Positions 38,537 through 48,844 of a stretch of DNA of 64,000 nucleotides are shown here, piece after piece. The translations under genes were made by a program, and so were the position numbers. The notes under the pieces are model-generated. The model saw only the letters and a program-made list of their open reading frames with translations, ran no database searches and was not told the origin of the DNA. The stretch comes from Lachnospiraceae bacterium (GTDB lineage: Bacteria > Bacillota > Clostridia > Lachnospirales > Lachnospiraceae). Where the stretch lies: NCBI GenBank assembly GCA_015057615.1, contig SVEA01000213.1:1-64000 (forward strand). Direction: 5' to 3'. Positions within the stretch are counted from its first letter, which is position 1, and each line of letters begins with the position of its first letter.

Positions 38537-39715
38537 TTACGCACCTACATGGATGCACTCTGCCGTATTTATAGCTGTCTCCAGCATCGCATCTATTTTC
38601 TCTTCCAGATTCCTCTCCGAATGCTGAATTGTCTTTATATTCGGTTTTGTCACCGGATGCTTTGCCACAAAGATGGTACAGCAATCTTCAAACGGCTGAA
38701 TGGACGTTTCAAACGTATCGATCTTCTCCGCAATTTCTACAATATCCTGCTTATCAAAAGCAATCAAAGGACGGTATACTGGCATGGTACATACCTCATT
38801 GGTCGCCGCAAGACTATGCATCGTCTGACTTGCTACCTGCCCGATACTCTCTCCGGTTACCAGCCCGAGGCACCCTTCCTTTTCCGCAAGCTTTTCCGCG
38901 ATCTTCATCATATATCTTCGCATGATAATGGTCAGTTCTTCGTGCGGACACTGATCATAGATATAAAGCTGTATATCCGTAAAGTTAACCACATAAAGCT
39001 TTATTTCACCAGTGTATTTTGCTATCTTCTCCGCCAGGTCTACCACCTTCTGCTTTGCCCTTTCACTGGTATACGGCGGTGCGTGAAAATAGGTAGCTGC
39101 CATGCTGACACCCCGCTTTGCTATCATATAGCCAGCTACCGGGCTGTCAATTCCACCGGACAATAATAGCATTGCCTTTCCGTTGGTTCCCACTGGCATT
39201 CCGCCAAGTCCCGGAAGATTGATCGAATATACATAGGACTTCGTGCGCACCTCCACGGTAAATCTTACGTCCGGCTCATGCACATCGACCTTCATCTCAG
39301 GAAAACGTTTCAGAAGGTATGCCCCCATATCCGCACAAATCTCCGGAGAGGTTCTGGGATAATTCTTATCTGCACGTTTTGCCTCTACCTTAAAGGTGAT
39401 ATGACGATCCGGATACGATGCTTCAATATAATCCCCTACTCCGCGGGTCAGATCGTCCCAATCCGAACTGTCGAGGACAACCACCGGGCAAATGGAGGAA
39501 ATACCGAACACCTTCTGCAATACCCCCATGGTTTCTTCATAGTCGTAGACCTCGGGGCATTCCACAAATACTCTCCCCTGCTCCTTACTTACCATAAAAT
39601 TCCCCAGCGGATTTAACGCCTCCTGAATGCGGTCCCGCAGAGCATTCTCAAACAGAAACCGGTTCTTCCCTTTCAGTCCGATTTCCGCATACTTTATTAA
39701 AAATGCTTTAAACAT
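38537..39715 (-). CDS. thiI: tRNA 4-thiouridine synthetase ThiI
   Basis: THUMP domain, LLLSGGIDSPVAGYM PP-loop. Confidence 0.94.
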   Translation of the reverse strand: MFKAFLIKYAEIGLKGKNRFLFENALRDRIQEALNPLGNFMVSKEQGRVFVECPEVYDYEETMGVLQKVFGISSICPVVVLDSSDWDDLTRGVGDYIEASYPDRHITFKVEAKRADKNYPRTSPEICADMGAYLLKRFPEMKVDVHEPDVRFTVEVRTKSYVYSINLPGLGGMPVGTNGKAMLLLSGGIDSPVAGYMIAKRGVSMAATYFHAPPYTSERAKQKVVDLAEKIAKYTGEIKLYVVNFTDIQLYIYDQCPHEELTIIMRRYMMKIAEKLAEKEGCLGLVTGESIGQVASQTMHSLAATNEVCTMPVYRPLIAFDKQDIVEIAEKIDTFETSIQPFEDCCTIFVAKHPVTKPNIKTIQHSERNLEEKIDAMLETAINTAECIHVGA

Positions 39716-39720
39716 TTATC

Positions 39721-39750
39721 TCCTCATTTCTACGCGGCTTTTTACGTATC
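39721..39750 (-). promoter_or_regulatory. Hairpin-RBS leader element (copy 3)
   Basis: Minus strand GATACGTAAAAAGCCGCGTAGAAATGAGGA before thiI start. Confidence 0.5.
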
Positions 39751-39784
39751 ATCTGGCTTGCGGATGCCGCGCCGACGCAAACTC

Positions 39785-40030
39785 CGTATATGAATATATT
39801 TTTATCCATCGTATTTCTACGGTTTCTCATAATTTCTTTCTATTCACCATATTTCACACAATTTTCTTATATTTCCTTTCTGTCCACTGTGTTCCTTACG
39901 ATTCCTATCCATTGTTTTTCTTACAAGTTCTTGTGTTTTAACGCCCACCGTGTTTCCTACGATTCTTATTACTTCTTCCTATCCATCGTATCTCTTACGG
40001 TTTCCTACGATTTCATTTGATTCATCCTAA
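39785..40030. repeat. Degenerate tandem repeats (unit about 37 bp, about 6 copies) between cysteine desulfurase and thiI
   Basis: Minus strand aatcgtaggaaaccgtaagagatacgatggatagg-like units. Confidence 0.6.
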
Positions 40031-40043
40031 TTTTCTATCCCGT

Positions 40044-41231
40044 CTACTTCCTGGTATACCTTCTTAGTACCGGCAGCAATTCCTTGATCTCCTCTAGGGC
40101 ATAATCAATCTCCTCGCGGGTTGTCCGATCTGACATCGAAAAGCGAAGCGTGGAATCCATAAGGTTCTTAGGTAATCCGATTGCCGTTAATGTCACACTT
40201 GGCTGCGGATGATGGGAGCTGCAGGCGGATCCTGCCGACACATAGACCCCTTTCTCTTCAAGGGCATGCAAGAGAACTTCGCTTCGTACTCCGTCAAAGC
40301 TTACACTCATAATATGGGGTGCTGTTTTTTTAATCTGTTCCATCTCGAAAGCATCCGTACATTCCTCGGGAAGTCCATTAATGGTTACTTCAGGAAGAGC
40401 ACTGATTTTTCTAAGAAAATACTGCTTTAACTCATACATACGGTCGATCTTCTCATCGAAATCCGTATACAGCTCTGCTACTGCCTGTCCAATACCGGCA
40501 ATGGCAGGAACATTCTCCGTTCCCGAACGCAGTCCTCTCTGATGACCGCCGCCGAACATCAAAGGGCTTATCTTCACCTTCTCATTTACATAGAGAACAC
40601 CACTTCCCTTGGGTCCATGAATCTTGTGACCGCTGAAAGTAAGCAGATCGATCCCCATTCGTTTCGGATAAATCCGGTATTTGCCAAATGCCTGCACGGC
40701 ATCCACATGAACTAAGATATCCTTCTTTCTTTTCTTTAGCTCGGAGACGATTTCCTCGATATCCTGAACGGCTCCGATCTCATTATTGACATACATCATC
40801 GAGACAAGAAGCGTCTCCTCCGTAATAAGATCGTACAATTTCTCCTTAATGATCTTACCGGTACGGTCAACCGGAACGAAACTGATCTCAAACCCATTCT
40901 CCTCCAGAAAAACCAGTGGCTGATGAACGGACGGATGCTCGATCCGGGTTGTGATGATATGCTTCCCGCGTCGCTTATTTGCCAGCGCTGTTCCGATGAT
41001 CGCAAGGTTATTGGCTTCCGTCCCTCCTGAAGTAAAGACCAGTTCCTTCGGCTCCACCTTGAGACATTCCGCTATAACCGAGGCTGATTCCTTCATATAA
41101 TTTTCTGCTATTACACCAAGAAGATGCATGGAGGATGGATTACCGTAATCCTCATACAGCACCTTTATCATTTTGTCACGAACACTCTCAGTTACCTGCG
41201 TTGTTGCTGAATTGTCTAAATATACTCCCAT
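40044..41231 (-). CDS. Cysteine desulfurase (NifS/IscS-like)
   Basis: MGVYLDNSATTQ, SGGTEANNLAI, HVDAVQAFGK, SGHKIHGPKG, SAGSACSSHHP. Confidence 0.93.
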   Translation of the reverse strand: MGVYLDNSATTQVTESVRDKMIKVLYEDYGNPSSMHLLGVIAENYMKESASVIAECLKVEPKELVFTSGGTEANNLAIIGTALANKRRGKHIITTRIEHPSVHQPLVFLEENGFEISFVPVDRTGKIIKEKLYDLITEETLLVSMMYVNNEIGAVQDIEEIVSELKKRKKDILVHVDAVQAFGKYRIYPKRMGIDLLTFSGHKIHGPKGSGVLYVNEKVKISPLMFGGGHQRGLRSGTENVPAIAGIGQAVAELYTDFDEKIDRMYELKQYFLRKISALPEVTINGLPEECTDAFEMEQIKKTAPHIMSVSFDGVRSEVLLHALEEKGVYVSAGSACSSHHPQPSVTLTAIGLPKNLMDSTLRFSMSDRTTREEIDYALEEIKELLPVLRRYTRK

Positions 41232-41325
41232 ATCTATAGCCTTCCTTTTAAACATAACCTGAAAACTGCAAATGAATAAAGACAAAATGAATGGACAAGC
41301 CGATTCACTTGCCAAGAATAATCAT

Positions 41326-41421
41326 GATTTGAGTGCCATAAGTCATATAAAATAATGAACATGAATATATATATGGTCCTATTCATATCAAAATCCCAAA
41401 ATGACTTGTGACACTCAAATC
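41326..41421. repeat. Family B foldback element (96 bp)
   Basis: gatttgagtgccataagtcat...atgacttgtgacactcaaatc; flanked by aatcat (41320-41325, 41422-41427). Confidence 0.85.
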
Positions 41422-41494
41422 AATCATATATATATTTAATTTCGTGCATTATCTTTATAATTATACCACATATGGAGACGAATATAAAAGTTTT

Positions 41495-42466
41495 TTATTT
41501 TAAATCCTGGTAATTGATCCGGTTTTTTTCTAACAGCTTCAATATCCAATAAGGATTTACACTAAAATCTCTGGTATCCGAATTTACATAGATTCCCACA
41601 TGCAGGTGTACATCAAATTTACCGATGGTACCCTCCGCGCCGTACCCGCTATCTCCCATAAAGCCAAGAAGCTCGCCGGCAATGACTTCATCTCCGATGC
41701 AAAGCCCCGGTGCATAGGAATCCAAATGGGCATAGTAAAAATATCCTCCGGCTTTTGACCGGATACCGATACGGTTGCCGCCCTTTTCCAGCCATCCGAG
41801 CTTCTCAACAATGCCGTCGGTCATACTAATGACAGGAAAATATCCCCGCTTATTATTGTATGCCATGATATCTGTTCCTTCATGCCTGCGCCTGCCTCCG
41901 TATTCACGCAAGGCATACCAGGAGTTTCCAAACCGAACATCTTCTTTTTCGGAATCGACCCTTGGTACGGGAAAATACGTAAGATCCGATAAGATGGCAT
42001 CATAGTACCCATACAATTCCTGAAAAACCTGCGTTTCGCCGAGCTTACCGATTCCCCGCAGGAAAGTATAATTATCGAGTTGCTTTAAAGCAGTCGGATT
42101 GTAATCGGAGATTACCATAGCTAAGGTGATATAACCAATTCGATTGATATAGGGATGGTTACGGAGCGCCTCGTATTTCTTTAAGACCGCCTCCACCCTG
42201 TGGTCTGCTTTCTTAACGACCTCTTCATTAATCCGGACTTCCCGGAGGGCTTCATAATTAATCCCCTCCTTGGCAGCATCATAAAAAATACGCTGGGTAT
42301 TTAACAGCTTCAGCTCATATCCGGTAATATAGATGGTAATGCAAAAAGAGCAGAGATAAAGCATGCCTGCAAGCATTGGACTGTTTGCCGGACCGCGAAA
42401 GAAATTTCGTTTCCAGGAATCAGATTTAAGAAAGGAAAACAGCTGCCTCATCGAAGAATCACTCAC
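41495..42466 (-). CDS. M23 family metallopeptidase, membrane-anchored
   Basis: RHEGTDI, YFYYAHLDSY, DVHLHVGI. Confidence 0.88.
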   Translation of the reverse strand: MSDSSMRQLFSFLKSDSWKRNFFRGPANSPMLAGMLYLCSFCITIYITGYELKLLNTQRIFYDAAKEGINYEALREVRINEEVVKKADHRVEAVLKKYEALRNHPYINRIGYITLAMVISDYNPTALKQLDNYTFLRGIGKLGETQVFQELYGYYDAILSDLTYFPVPRVDSEKEDVRFGNSWYALREYGGRRRHEGTDIMAYNNKRGYFPVISMTDGIVEKLGWLEKGGNRIGIRSKAGGYFYYAHLDSYAPGLCIGDEVIAGELLGFMGDSGYGAEGTIGKFDVHLHVGIYVNSDTRDFSVNPYWILKLLEKNRINYQDLK

Positions 42467-42582
42467 TATCTAAACTATGCTCCAGCTGGGCTTTTCCCAA
42501 CCGGGACATAGTATTATATGATTTCAGACAGCATAATAGCACCGCAAAACGCCTCCGGTGTCAAAATAATGGTGCGGATACA

Positions 42583-42634
42583 ATAAGGACTATTGAAAAC
42601 ATCCCTGGAATTGTTTTTCAATAGTCCTATGCTT
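42583..42634 (-). terminator. Hairpin downstream of LCP gene
   Basis: aggactattgaaaa...ttttcaatagtcct. Confidence 0.55.
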
Positions 42635-42636
42635 TA

Positions 42637-44082
42637 TTAATTTTCAGCGGTTTCCTCTATGGCACGATTCTTCTCAAAGATGAAATTATGTAGAACTTCT
42701 ACATTCTTCTCCAGATCCGGAATTAGTACACTCATCTTACGTACCTTCGTCTCACGAAACGCATCGTCGGCAGGAATTCTCAACTGCTGAATTTCCCTTG
42801 CTCCGGTTTCCATAAAGCTGTTTAACAGTAATTCAAAATTTTCTTCTCCAATATCGGTTTTGATCATCGGTAACAGCTTAAGCATGATGGATGCAAGCTC
42901 TACCTTGCTCTTTGTTTTATATTTTTCAAAAATCGCATTTAAAATGATACGGTGGCGGTCGGTCCTGCCATAGTCATTGTTGTTGCCGGTAATGGTTGCT
43001 CTTTTTCGAACCCGGCTGTACCCAAGAACCTGATTGCCATTTAAATGCTGCTTTCCTTCTCTTACATTACGATAGATCGGATTGGAAATATAGTTGGTCG
43101 AATTCAAATACCTAGCTTCCCCGCTTGTTAAAGTAATGTCAAGACCGCCGAGTGCATCGATGATATTCTCAAAGCTTTCAAAATTCACCAATACGCAGCC
43201 ATCCAAATGAATATTAAAGTTGCGGGTTATAACATCATATAGGAGATCCACTCCACCCTTTTCATAGGCAGAATTTATTTTATTATCATTAAATCCTGGA
43301 ATCTGCACAAAGGTATCCCTCATGATGGAGGTAAGCTTTACTTCTTTGGTATTCGTATTGAGCGTTGCGATAATAATTACGTCCGTTCTTCCTCTTGAAG
43401 TTCCGGAACCAATTGCCTCTTCTCCTAACAGAAGGATGTTATAGACACCTTCCTCCCGTCTTCCCTCTCCGGCATCCCCCGGCCAGACGATCTCAGTCGG
43501 ATCGATTTCCGGTGCATCGGAGTTTAAGTCATCCTCATCCAGGTAATCGACATCTTCTGTTACGGTAGTATCATCCTTAAAATCCTTGGTCCAAACAGCC
43601 CAGATCTTTCCCCCTAAGTCCATTCCCATATTCATGAGTAATTTGTTACCCGGTTTCGTCAGACCAAGAAAAGATATCAGCAAAAGTAGACCAGCCAAAA
43701 CTCCTGCAGGTATTTTGACCCATTTAGGAATCCTGCTGTGCTTCTTTTCACTATTCTCCTCTGCTCTTTGATCCAGTTCCTCGCAGATCTGCTGTGCAAG
43801 AGAAGAATTGATACTGACGAGTTCATCGTCGATCTTCTCTTCCTCATAGTGGGCGTCTGCGATATCCTGTGTAGCTGCTGTTTTCTCTTCGGGGGTACTT
43901 TCTAATTTCTCTTCCATGCTGTTTCTATCCTTTTTCTCCAAATTTGGTTTCTCTTCTGTATTCTCCTCTGCTGCCAATTCCTTTGCATCCGAATCCACAT
44001 CATTGAATACTTTTTCAATATTCTCATAAAAATTCTTACTAAATTCAGGATCCATATCAAAATCAAATTTTGAATCGTCCAT
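42637..44082 (-). CDS. LytR-CpsA-Psr (LCP) family protein
   Basis: GRTDVIIIATLNTNTKEVKLTSIMRDTFVQIPG, YSRVRKRATITGNNNDYGRTDRHR. Confidence 0.92.
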   Translation of the reverse strand: MDDSKFDFDMDPEFSKNFYENIEKVFNDVDSDAKELAAEENTEEKPNLEKKDRNSMEEKLESTPEEKTAATQDIADAHYEEEKIDDELVSINSSLAQQICEELDQRAEENSEKKHSRIPKWVKIPAGVLAGLLLLISFLGLTKPGNKLLMNMGMDLGGKIWAVWTKDFKDDTTVTEDVDYLDEDDLNSDAPEIDPTEIVWPGDAGEGRREEGVYNILLLGEEAIGSGTSRGRTDVIIIATLNTNTKEVKLTSIMRDTFVQIPGFNDNKINSAYEKGGVDLLYDVITRNFNIHLDGCVLVNFESFENIIDALGGLDITLTSGEARYLNSTNYISNPIYRNVREGKQHLNGNQVLGYSRVRKRATITGNNNDYGRTDRHRIILNAIFEKYKTKSKVELASIMLKLLPMIKTDIGEENFELLLNSFMETGAREIQQLRIPADDAFRETKVRKMSVLIPDLEKNVEVLHNFIFEKNRAIEETAEN

Positions 44083-44218
44083 TTTACATTTCCTCTCCTA
44101 ATTTCACATAGAGCAAAGCTATTTGCAATTTGTTTCCCTGCTTAAGCTTTGCTATTAAGAAGGGAATTTATTGACGGTTACCAATTCGTAACTTGATGTC
44201 AAAGCAAAAGGTCGATGT

Positions 44219-45694
44219 CTAGAATTTTTCACTGATAATTCGTTCCAGGAACTTGTAAACACGAACGGCGGAAGAAATGCTAAGCTTCTCTTCTACGGTA
44301 TGAACACCAGCCATCTCTGGTCCGATGGATACAATATCGATACCCGGCATTTTTTTATAGAGGAGACCGCACTCTAAGCCTGCGTGGATCGCTGCCACTT
44401 CCATATCCTTACCATACATATCCCGATAGATCGTTTTAAAATGCTCCCGCAGGGCAGAATCCTTTTTAAATTCCCATGCCGGATATTCCGAACGGACAAC
44501 ATAGTCTCCACCTACGAAACTAACCATATAGTTCAATCGGTCGCTTAGGTAATACTTATAACTGTCCTTCGAGCTTCTGATATGCTGCAGAATCTCTGCG
44601 CGGTCCTCTTCGATCCGGAATATTCCAAGGTTTAACGAGCTTTCAACCAATCCTTCAATATCCGCGCTCATAACCTGTACACCGTAAGGCATATGCACCA
44701 ATAAAAACAGTACCTTTTCAAAGGATTTTACATCCAGTACCGAATAGGTATCGTTCCCCAGATCCTCCAAGGTAACGTTAAGATCCGGTTCGCTTGCTGC
44801 CAGCTCCTGCTGATAGACCTTTGTGATCTCTGCAATGACGCTCTTTATCGTATTATATTCCTTGGCCAATGCTTCCTCATTTGCCGCAGAAATTAGTAAC
44901 TCTGCCTCTGCTTCCCGGGGAATGACATTATCCTTGAAGCCGCCCATCATTGTAATCATATCAAAATCATATTTTTCTCTCAACTCAAACAGCAATCGTC
45001 CCAAAAGCTTTGTTGCATTGCTTCTGTTTTTATTGATATCCGAACCGGAATGTCCGCCCCTTAATCCGCTGAGGCCTACCTTTACACTCTTTCCATACTT
45101 TGCCTCCCGCTTTACCGGAAGGGTGCCCGTAGCAGAAATACCGCCTGCACAGCTGCACAGAAGATACCCTTCCTCCTCGGAATCCAGGTTGATCATATAT
45201 TTTCCCTGAAGTGAAGAGGTATCCAGAGCTCTCACACCCTTCATGCCGACCTCTTCATCGGTTGTAATGATAGCTTCCAGTCTGGGGTGCTTTAGTGTTT
45301 CATCGGATAGGACAGCCAGAATATAAGCAACTGCAATTCCATTATCCGCTCCAAGTGTAGTACCGTCGGCATGAATAGCATCACCGTCGACAATCAGCTT
45401 AATCGGATCCTTCAAAAAGTCGTGGGTGTTCTCTTTCACTTTCTCGCAAACCATATCCATATGTCCCTGTAGGATAATTCCGGTTTCCTGTTCGTAGCCG
45501 GGAGTTGCTTCTTTGACTATGATTACATTGTTTGCCGAATCCTGAGTATACTCTAACTTATGCTGTTTTGCAAATGATACCAGATAATTACTAATTTCTC
45601 CTTCATTTCCCGATTCTCTTGGTATCTGAGAAATTTCTTCAAAATATTGAAATATTCTTTTGTAATCAAGCTGCTCTAATTTACTATTCATCAT
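44219..45694 (-). CDS. pepD: Aminoacyl-histidine dipeptidase (PepD)
   Basis: QGHMDMVCEK, DEEVGMKG, HAGLECGL, GPEMAGVHTVEEKLSI. Confidence 0.92.
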   Translation of the reverse strand: MMNSKLEQLDYKRIFQYFEEISQIPRESGNEGEISNYLVSFAKQHKLEYTQDSANNVIIVKEATPGYEQETGIILQGHMDMVCEKVKENTHDFLKDPIKLIVDGDAIHADGTTLGADNGIAVAYILAVLSDETLKHPRLEAIITTDEEVGMKGVRALDTSSLQGKYMINLDSEEEGYLLCSCAGGISATGTLPVKREAKYGKSVKVGLSGLRGGHSGSDINKNRSNATKLLGRLLFELREKYDFDMITMMGGFKDNVIPREAEAELLISAANEEALAKEYNTIKSVIAEITKVYQQELAASEPDLNVTLEDLGNDTYSVLDVKSFEKVLFLLVHMPYGVQVMSADIEGLVESSLNLGIFRIEEDRAEILQHIRSSKDSYKYYLSDRLNYMVSFVGGDYVVRSEYPAWEFKKDSALREHFKTIYRDMYGKDMEVAAIHAGLECGLLYKKMPGIDIVSIGPEMAGVHTVEEKLSISSAVRVYKFLERIISEKF

Positions 45695-45861
45695 AACACA
45701 TGCCTTTCCTTGCCAATTTTACTTTCCTAAAGCAATAAGTATTTATCTATAGTATATCTTTTTACATATTCTAATTTTTATACCAAACATCGTGCATCGT
45801 TTTGACTATATATTAGACGATTTGGATGCACAATAAGTTTTAGGCAAAAATTCACATTTGC

Positions 45862-45961
45862 CAATTGCTCATTAAAATAATGTTTTCTATTACCTAAGTT
45901 TGTCCTTGCTTTACGCAAATTGATGAAGATTATTTGTTAAGAAGGCATTTTTACCCATATC
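45862..45961. repeat. Family A element, one arm only
   Basis: ttctattacctaagtttgtccttgctttacgcaaattgatgaagattatttgttaagaaggcatttttacccatatc. Confidence 0.7.
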
Positions 45962-47324
45962 AATTCTTAAAGCTGTGAATCGGAGCCGGAATTCTTCCGC
46001 CGCGGTTGATAAAGGCATCGCAGCTGAATGGATTCACCGGCATGATGGGCGCATGTCCTAACAAACCGCCGAATTCCACCTGGTCTCCCACTGATTTCCC
46101 GATTACGGGGATGATACGGACCGCGGTAGTTTTTTGGTTCACCATACCGATTGCCATCTCATCGGCAATGATACCGGAGATCGTCGTTGCTTTCGTATCT
46201 CCGGGAATTGCTATCATATCCAATCCGACCGAGCAAACACAAGTCATTGCCTCTAATTTTTCAATCGTCAGCGCACCAGCTTCCACTGCCTGAATCATTC
46301 CCTGATCCTCACTGACCGGAATAAACGCTCCGCTTAGGCCTCCCACATAGGAGGAAGCCATTACGCCGCCCTTTTTCACCTGATCATTTAATAGAGCTAA
46401 CGCCGCTGTCGTTCCGGGTGCGCCGGCATATTCCAGACCGATCTCTTCCAGGATATCCGCCACACTGTCCCCTATGGCAGGGGTAGGAGCCAGAGATAAA
46501 TCCACGATACCAAAAGGAACCTTCATCATCTTGGAAGCTTCCTGCGCCACAAGCTGGCCAACACGGGTAATCTTAAAGGCTGTCTTCTTAATTGTCTCGC
46601 AGAGGGTTTCAAAATCTTCACCGCGGACACATTCCAGTGCTTTCTTAACCACACCCGGACCGCTGACACCGACATTGATTACGGCATCTCCCTCGGATAC
46701 ACCATGAAAGGCACCTGCCATAAATGGATTATCGTCCGGAGCATTGCAGAACACCACTAATTTTGCACATCCGATGGCATCCCGATCCTTTGTAAGCTGC
46801 GCCGTCTGTAGGATGATATCTCCAAGGAGCTTAACTGCATTCATATCAATTCCGGTTTTGGTTGACCCTACATTCACCGAGCTGCATACCCGCTCCGTCT
46901 GGTCTAAAGCACTGGGAATAGAGCGGATCAAAAGCTCGTCGCCGGTGGTCATCGCTTTGGAGACCAGTGCGGAATACCCGCCGATAAAGTTAACCCCGAC
47001 TTCCTTTGCCGCTTTATCAAGCGTCTTAGCAATCGTAACAAAATCCTCCGGTGAATGGCATGCCGCAGCACCGATTAAAGCAATCGGAGTAACGCTGATT
47101 CGCTTATTCACAATCGGAATTCCGTATTTTCTTTGAATTTTATTACCGGTACTTACCAGTTCCTTAGCAACCGAAGTAATCTTCTCATAGATTTTTTGAT
47201 TAAGCCTTGCAAGATCCGGATCGATACAATCCAAGAGACTAATTCCAAGTGTGATTGTCCTGACATCCAGGTTTTCCTGCTGTATCATCTTATTCGTTTC
47301 GATGACTTCGTTCATATTAATCAT
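45960..47324 (-). CDS. PFL family protein (UPF0210/DUF711)
   Basis: [11 protein letters not shown]..., [18 protein letters not shown]; paired with ACT protein upstream. Confidence 0.9.
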   Translation of the reverse strand: MINMNEVIETNKMIQQENLDVRTITLGISLLDCIDPDLARLNQKIYEKITSVAKELVSTGNKIQRKYGIPIVNKRISVTPIALIGAAACHSPEDFVTIAKTLDKAAKEVGVNFIGGYSALVSKAMTTGDELLIRSIPSALDQTERVCSSVNVGSTKTGIDMNAVKLLGDIILQTAQLTKDRDAIGCAKLVVFCNAPDDNPFMAGAFHGVSEGDAVINVGVSGPGVVKKALECVRGEDFETLCETIKKTAFKITRVGQLVAQEASKMMKVPFGIVDLSLAPTPAIGDSVADILEEIGLEYAGAPGTTAALALLNDQVKKGGVMASSYVGGLSGAFIPVSEDQGMIQAVEAGALTIEKLEAMTCVCSVGLDMIAIPGDTKATTISGIIADEMAIGMVNQKTTAVRIIPVIGKSVGDQVEFGGLLGHAPIMPVNPFSCDAFINRGGRIPAPIHSFKN

Positions 47325-47340
47325 ACTGATTGTCTCCTAT

Positions 47341-47625
47341 CTATATTCTATGCATTTTGTCAAAGATATCCTCGTGCTGTGCACGGATCCTGACACCAAT
47401 CTGGGAACCGATCTGATCCAGTTCTTCGATGATTTGATCAAACTCCTTCGGTGCCTCTGCAGCATCCACGATCATCATCATATTAAAAAATCCCTGAACG
47501 ATGGTCTGTGATATGTCGAGAATATTAATATTATTCTCTGCAAGATAGGTACATACCTTTGCGGTAATACCTACCTTATCTTTTCCAACTACTGTTATAA
47601 CGGTTCGATTCATGATAAATACCAA
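47341..47625 (-). CDS. ACT domain protein (UPF0237)
   Basis: RTVITVVGKDKVGITAKVCTYLAENNINILDISQTI. Confidence 0.93.
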   Translation of the reverse strand: MVFIMNRTVITVVGKDKVGITAKVCTYLAENNINILDISQTIVQGFFNMMMIVDAAEAPKEFDQIIEELDQIGSQIGVRIRAQHEDIFDKMHRI

Positions 47626-47690
47626 GCCTTTCCTATTGTTTTATATTTAACTTAGATTCTGAATGGTTATGCGCATCACGATACAAATTT

Positions 47691-47762
47691 ATTTGAGTGT
47701 CAAAAAGCCATCCTAATAAATCGGCTTCGTCAATTTTATTAATCAGCTTTTGACACTTAAAT
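47691..47762. repeat. Family A element, short form (72 bp)
   Basis: atttgagtgtcaaaaagccatcctaataaatcgg...ttattaatcagcttttgacacttaaat. Confidence 0.8.
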
Positions 47763-47789
47763 CGACTTTAACTTTTAGCCTGCCGTGGT

Positions 47790-48581
47790 CTATAGAATAA
47801 CCAGGTCCGATATTCTATCCCTATGGGCAACGCTAAGATCCGCCTCCGAGAAATTATAGCCCCGGTCTGCTAGTTCACAGCATACCGTCTCGTAAGCCAA
47901 TTCCTCATAATTATTCTCTTTACTTAGATGGGCAAGAAAAATATGTTTGATTTTATTTGTAACTAATTTACTGATTAAATCCGCACAGGAATCATTGGAG
48001 AGATGTCCCCGTTCCCCAAGAATTCTCTGTTTTAAGTAATAGGGATATTTGCCCACCATCAGCATATTAATATCGTGATTTGCCTCCAGCAGAAGCAGAT
48101 CCGAATCCCTTAGCTGATCTATAATATAATCGTCAAACTTGCCCAGATCCGTTGCCACACCAACCTTATGCCCCTCCGCATTCATGGTATAGCAAACCGG
48201 GTTGCTTGCATCATGGGAGGTTGAAAATGGAGCAACGGTGATGTCATTTATTTCAAACACTTCATCCGGCTTAATATATTGAAACAATCCTTCCGGAATA
48301 TCACCGACACTTTTTATCTGTTGAATCGCTCTGGCAGTCTCATAGGTCGCATAAATCGGAATGTGGTATCTTCTTGCCATGACTCCAAGTCCCGATATAT
48401 GGTCGGTATGCTCATGGGTGATCAAAATCCCCTGTAGCGTATCCGGCACGACCTCGATCTCCTTCAAGCCGTTCTCAATTCTCTTCGCACTGACTCCTGC
48501 ATCCACCAGCAGATTGGTCTGACCGCTGCCGACGTAGATACAATTGCCACTGCTGCCGCTTGCAATGCTGCATAATTTCAT
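47790..48581 (-). CDS. MBL-fold hydrolase (YycJ-like)
   Basis: CSIASGSSGNCIYVGSG, THEHTDHISGLGV, LAHLSKENN. Confidence 0.9.
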   Translation of the reverse strand: MKLCSIASGSSGNCIYVGSGQTNLLVDAGVSAKRIENGLKEIEVVPDTLQGILITHEHTDHISGLGVMARRYHIPIYATYETARAIQQIKSVGDIPEGLFQYIKPDEVFEINDITVAPFSTSHDASNPVCYTMNAEGHKVGVATDLGKFDDYIIDQLRDSDLLLLEANHDINMLMVGKYPYYLKQRILGERGHLSNDSCADLISKLVTNKIKHIFLAHLSKENNYEELAYETVCCELADRGYNFSEADLSVAHRDRISDLVIL

Positions 48582-48844
48582 TTTTAATCTTCCTTATCTT
48601 ACATTTTATTCTTCTGAGTATCCCTCATTTCACGAATTTTGTCAAGATTATTATCCCTTTCCTTCTCTCGTATGAAGCATACCAAAGAGCTTTGTAAAGC
48701 GTATGTTATCACTGCTATTTTAACAAATATCATATAGCCACTAATACTATTTCTATCTTATTTAAACTCACTGTTTTCATAAATAATTTTATTAGACTTT
48801 TACGTAAACAGCATTAGATGCATTGCTGTTTTGTAGGAACCGCA

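Noticed and set aside
38549-39166. 205 aa plus-strand ORF opposite thiI
   Set aside because: Antisense to a conserved gene, no supporting signals.
39790-40020. 76 aa plus-strand hydrophobic ORF
   Set aside because: Arises from the pyrimidine-rich strand of the degenerate repeat array; no RBS.
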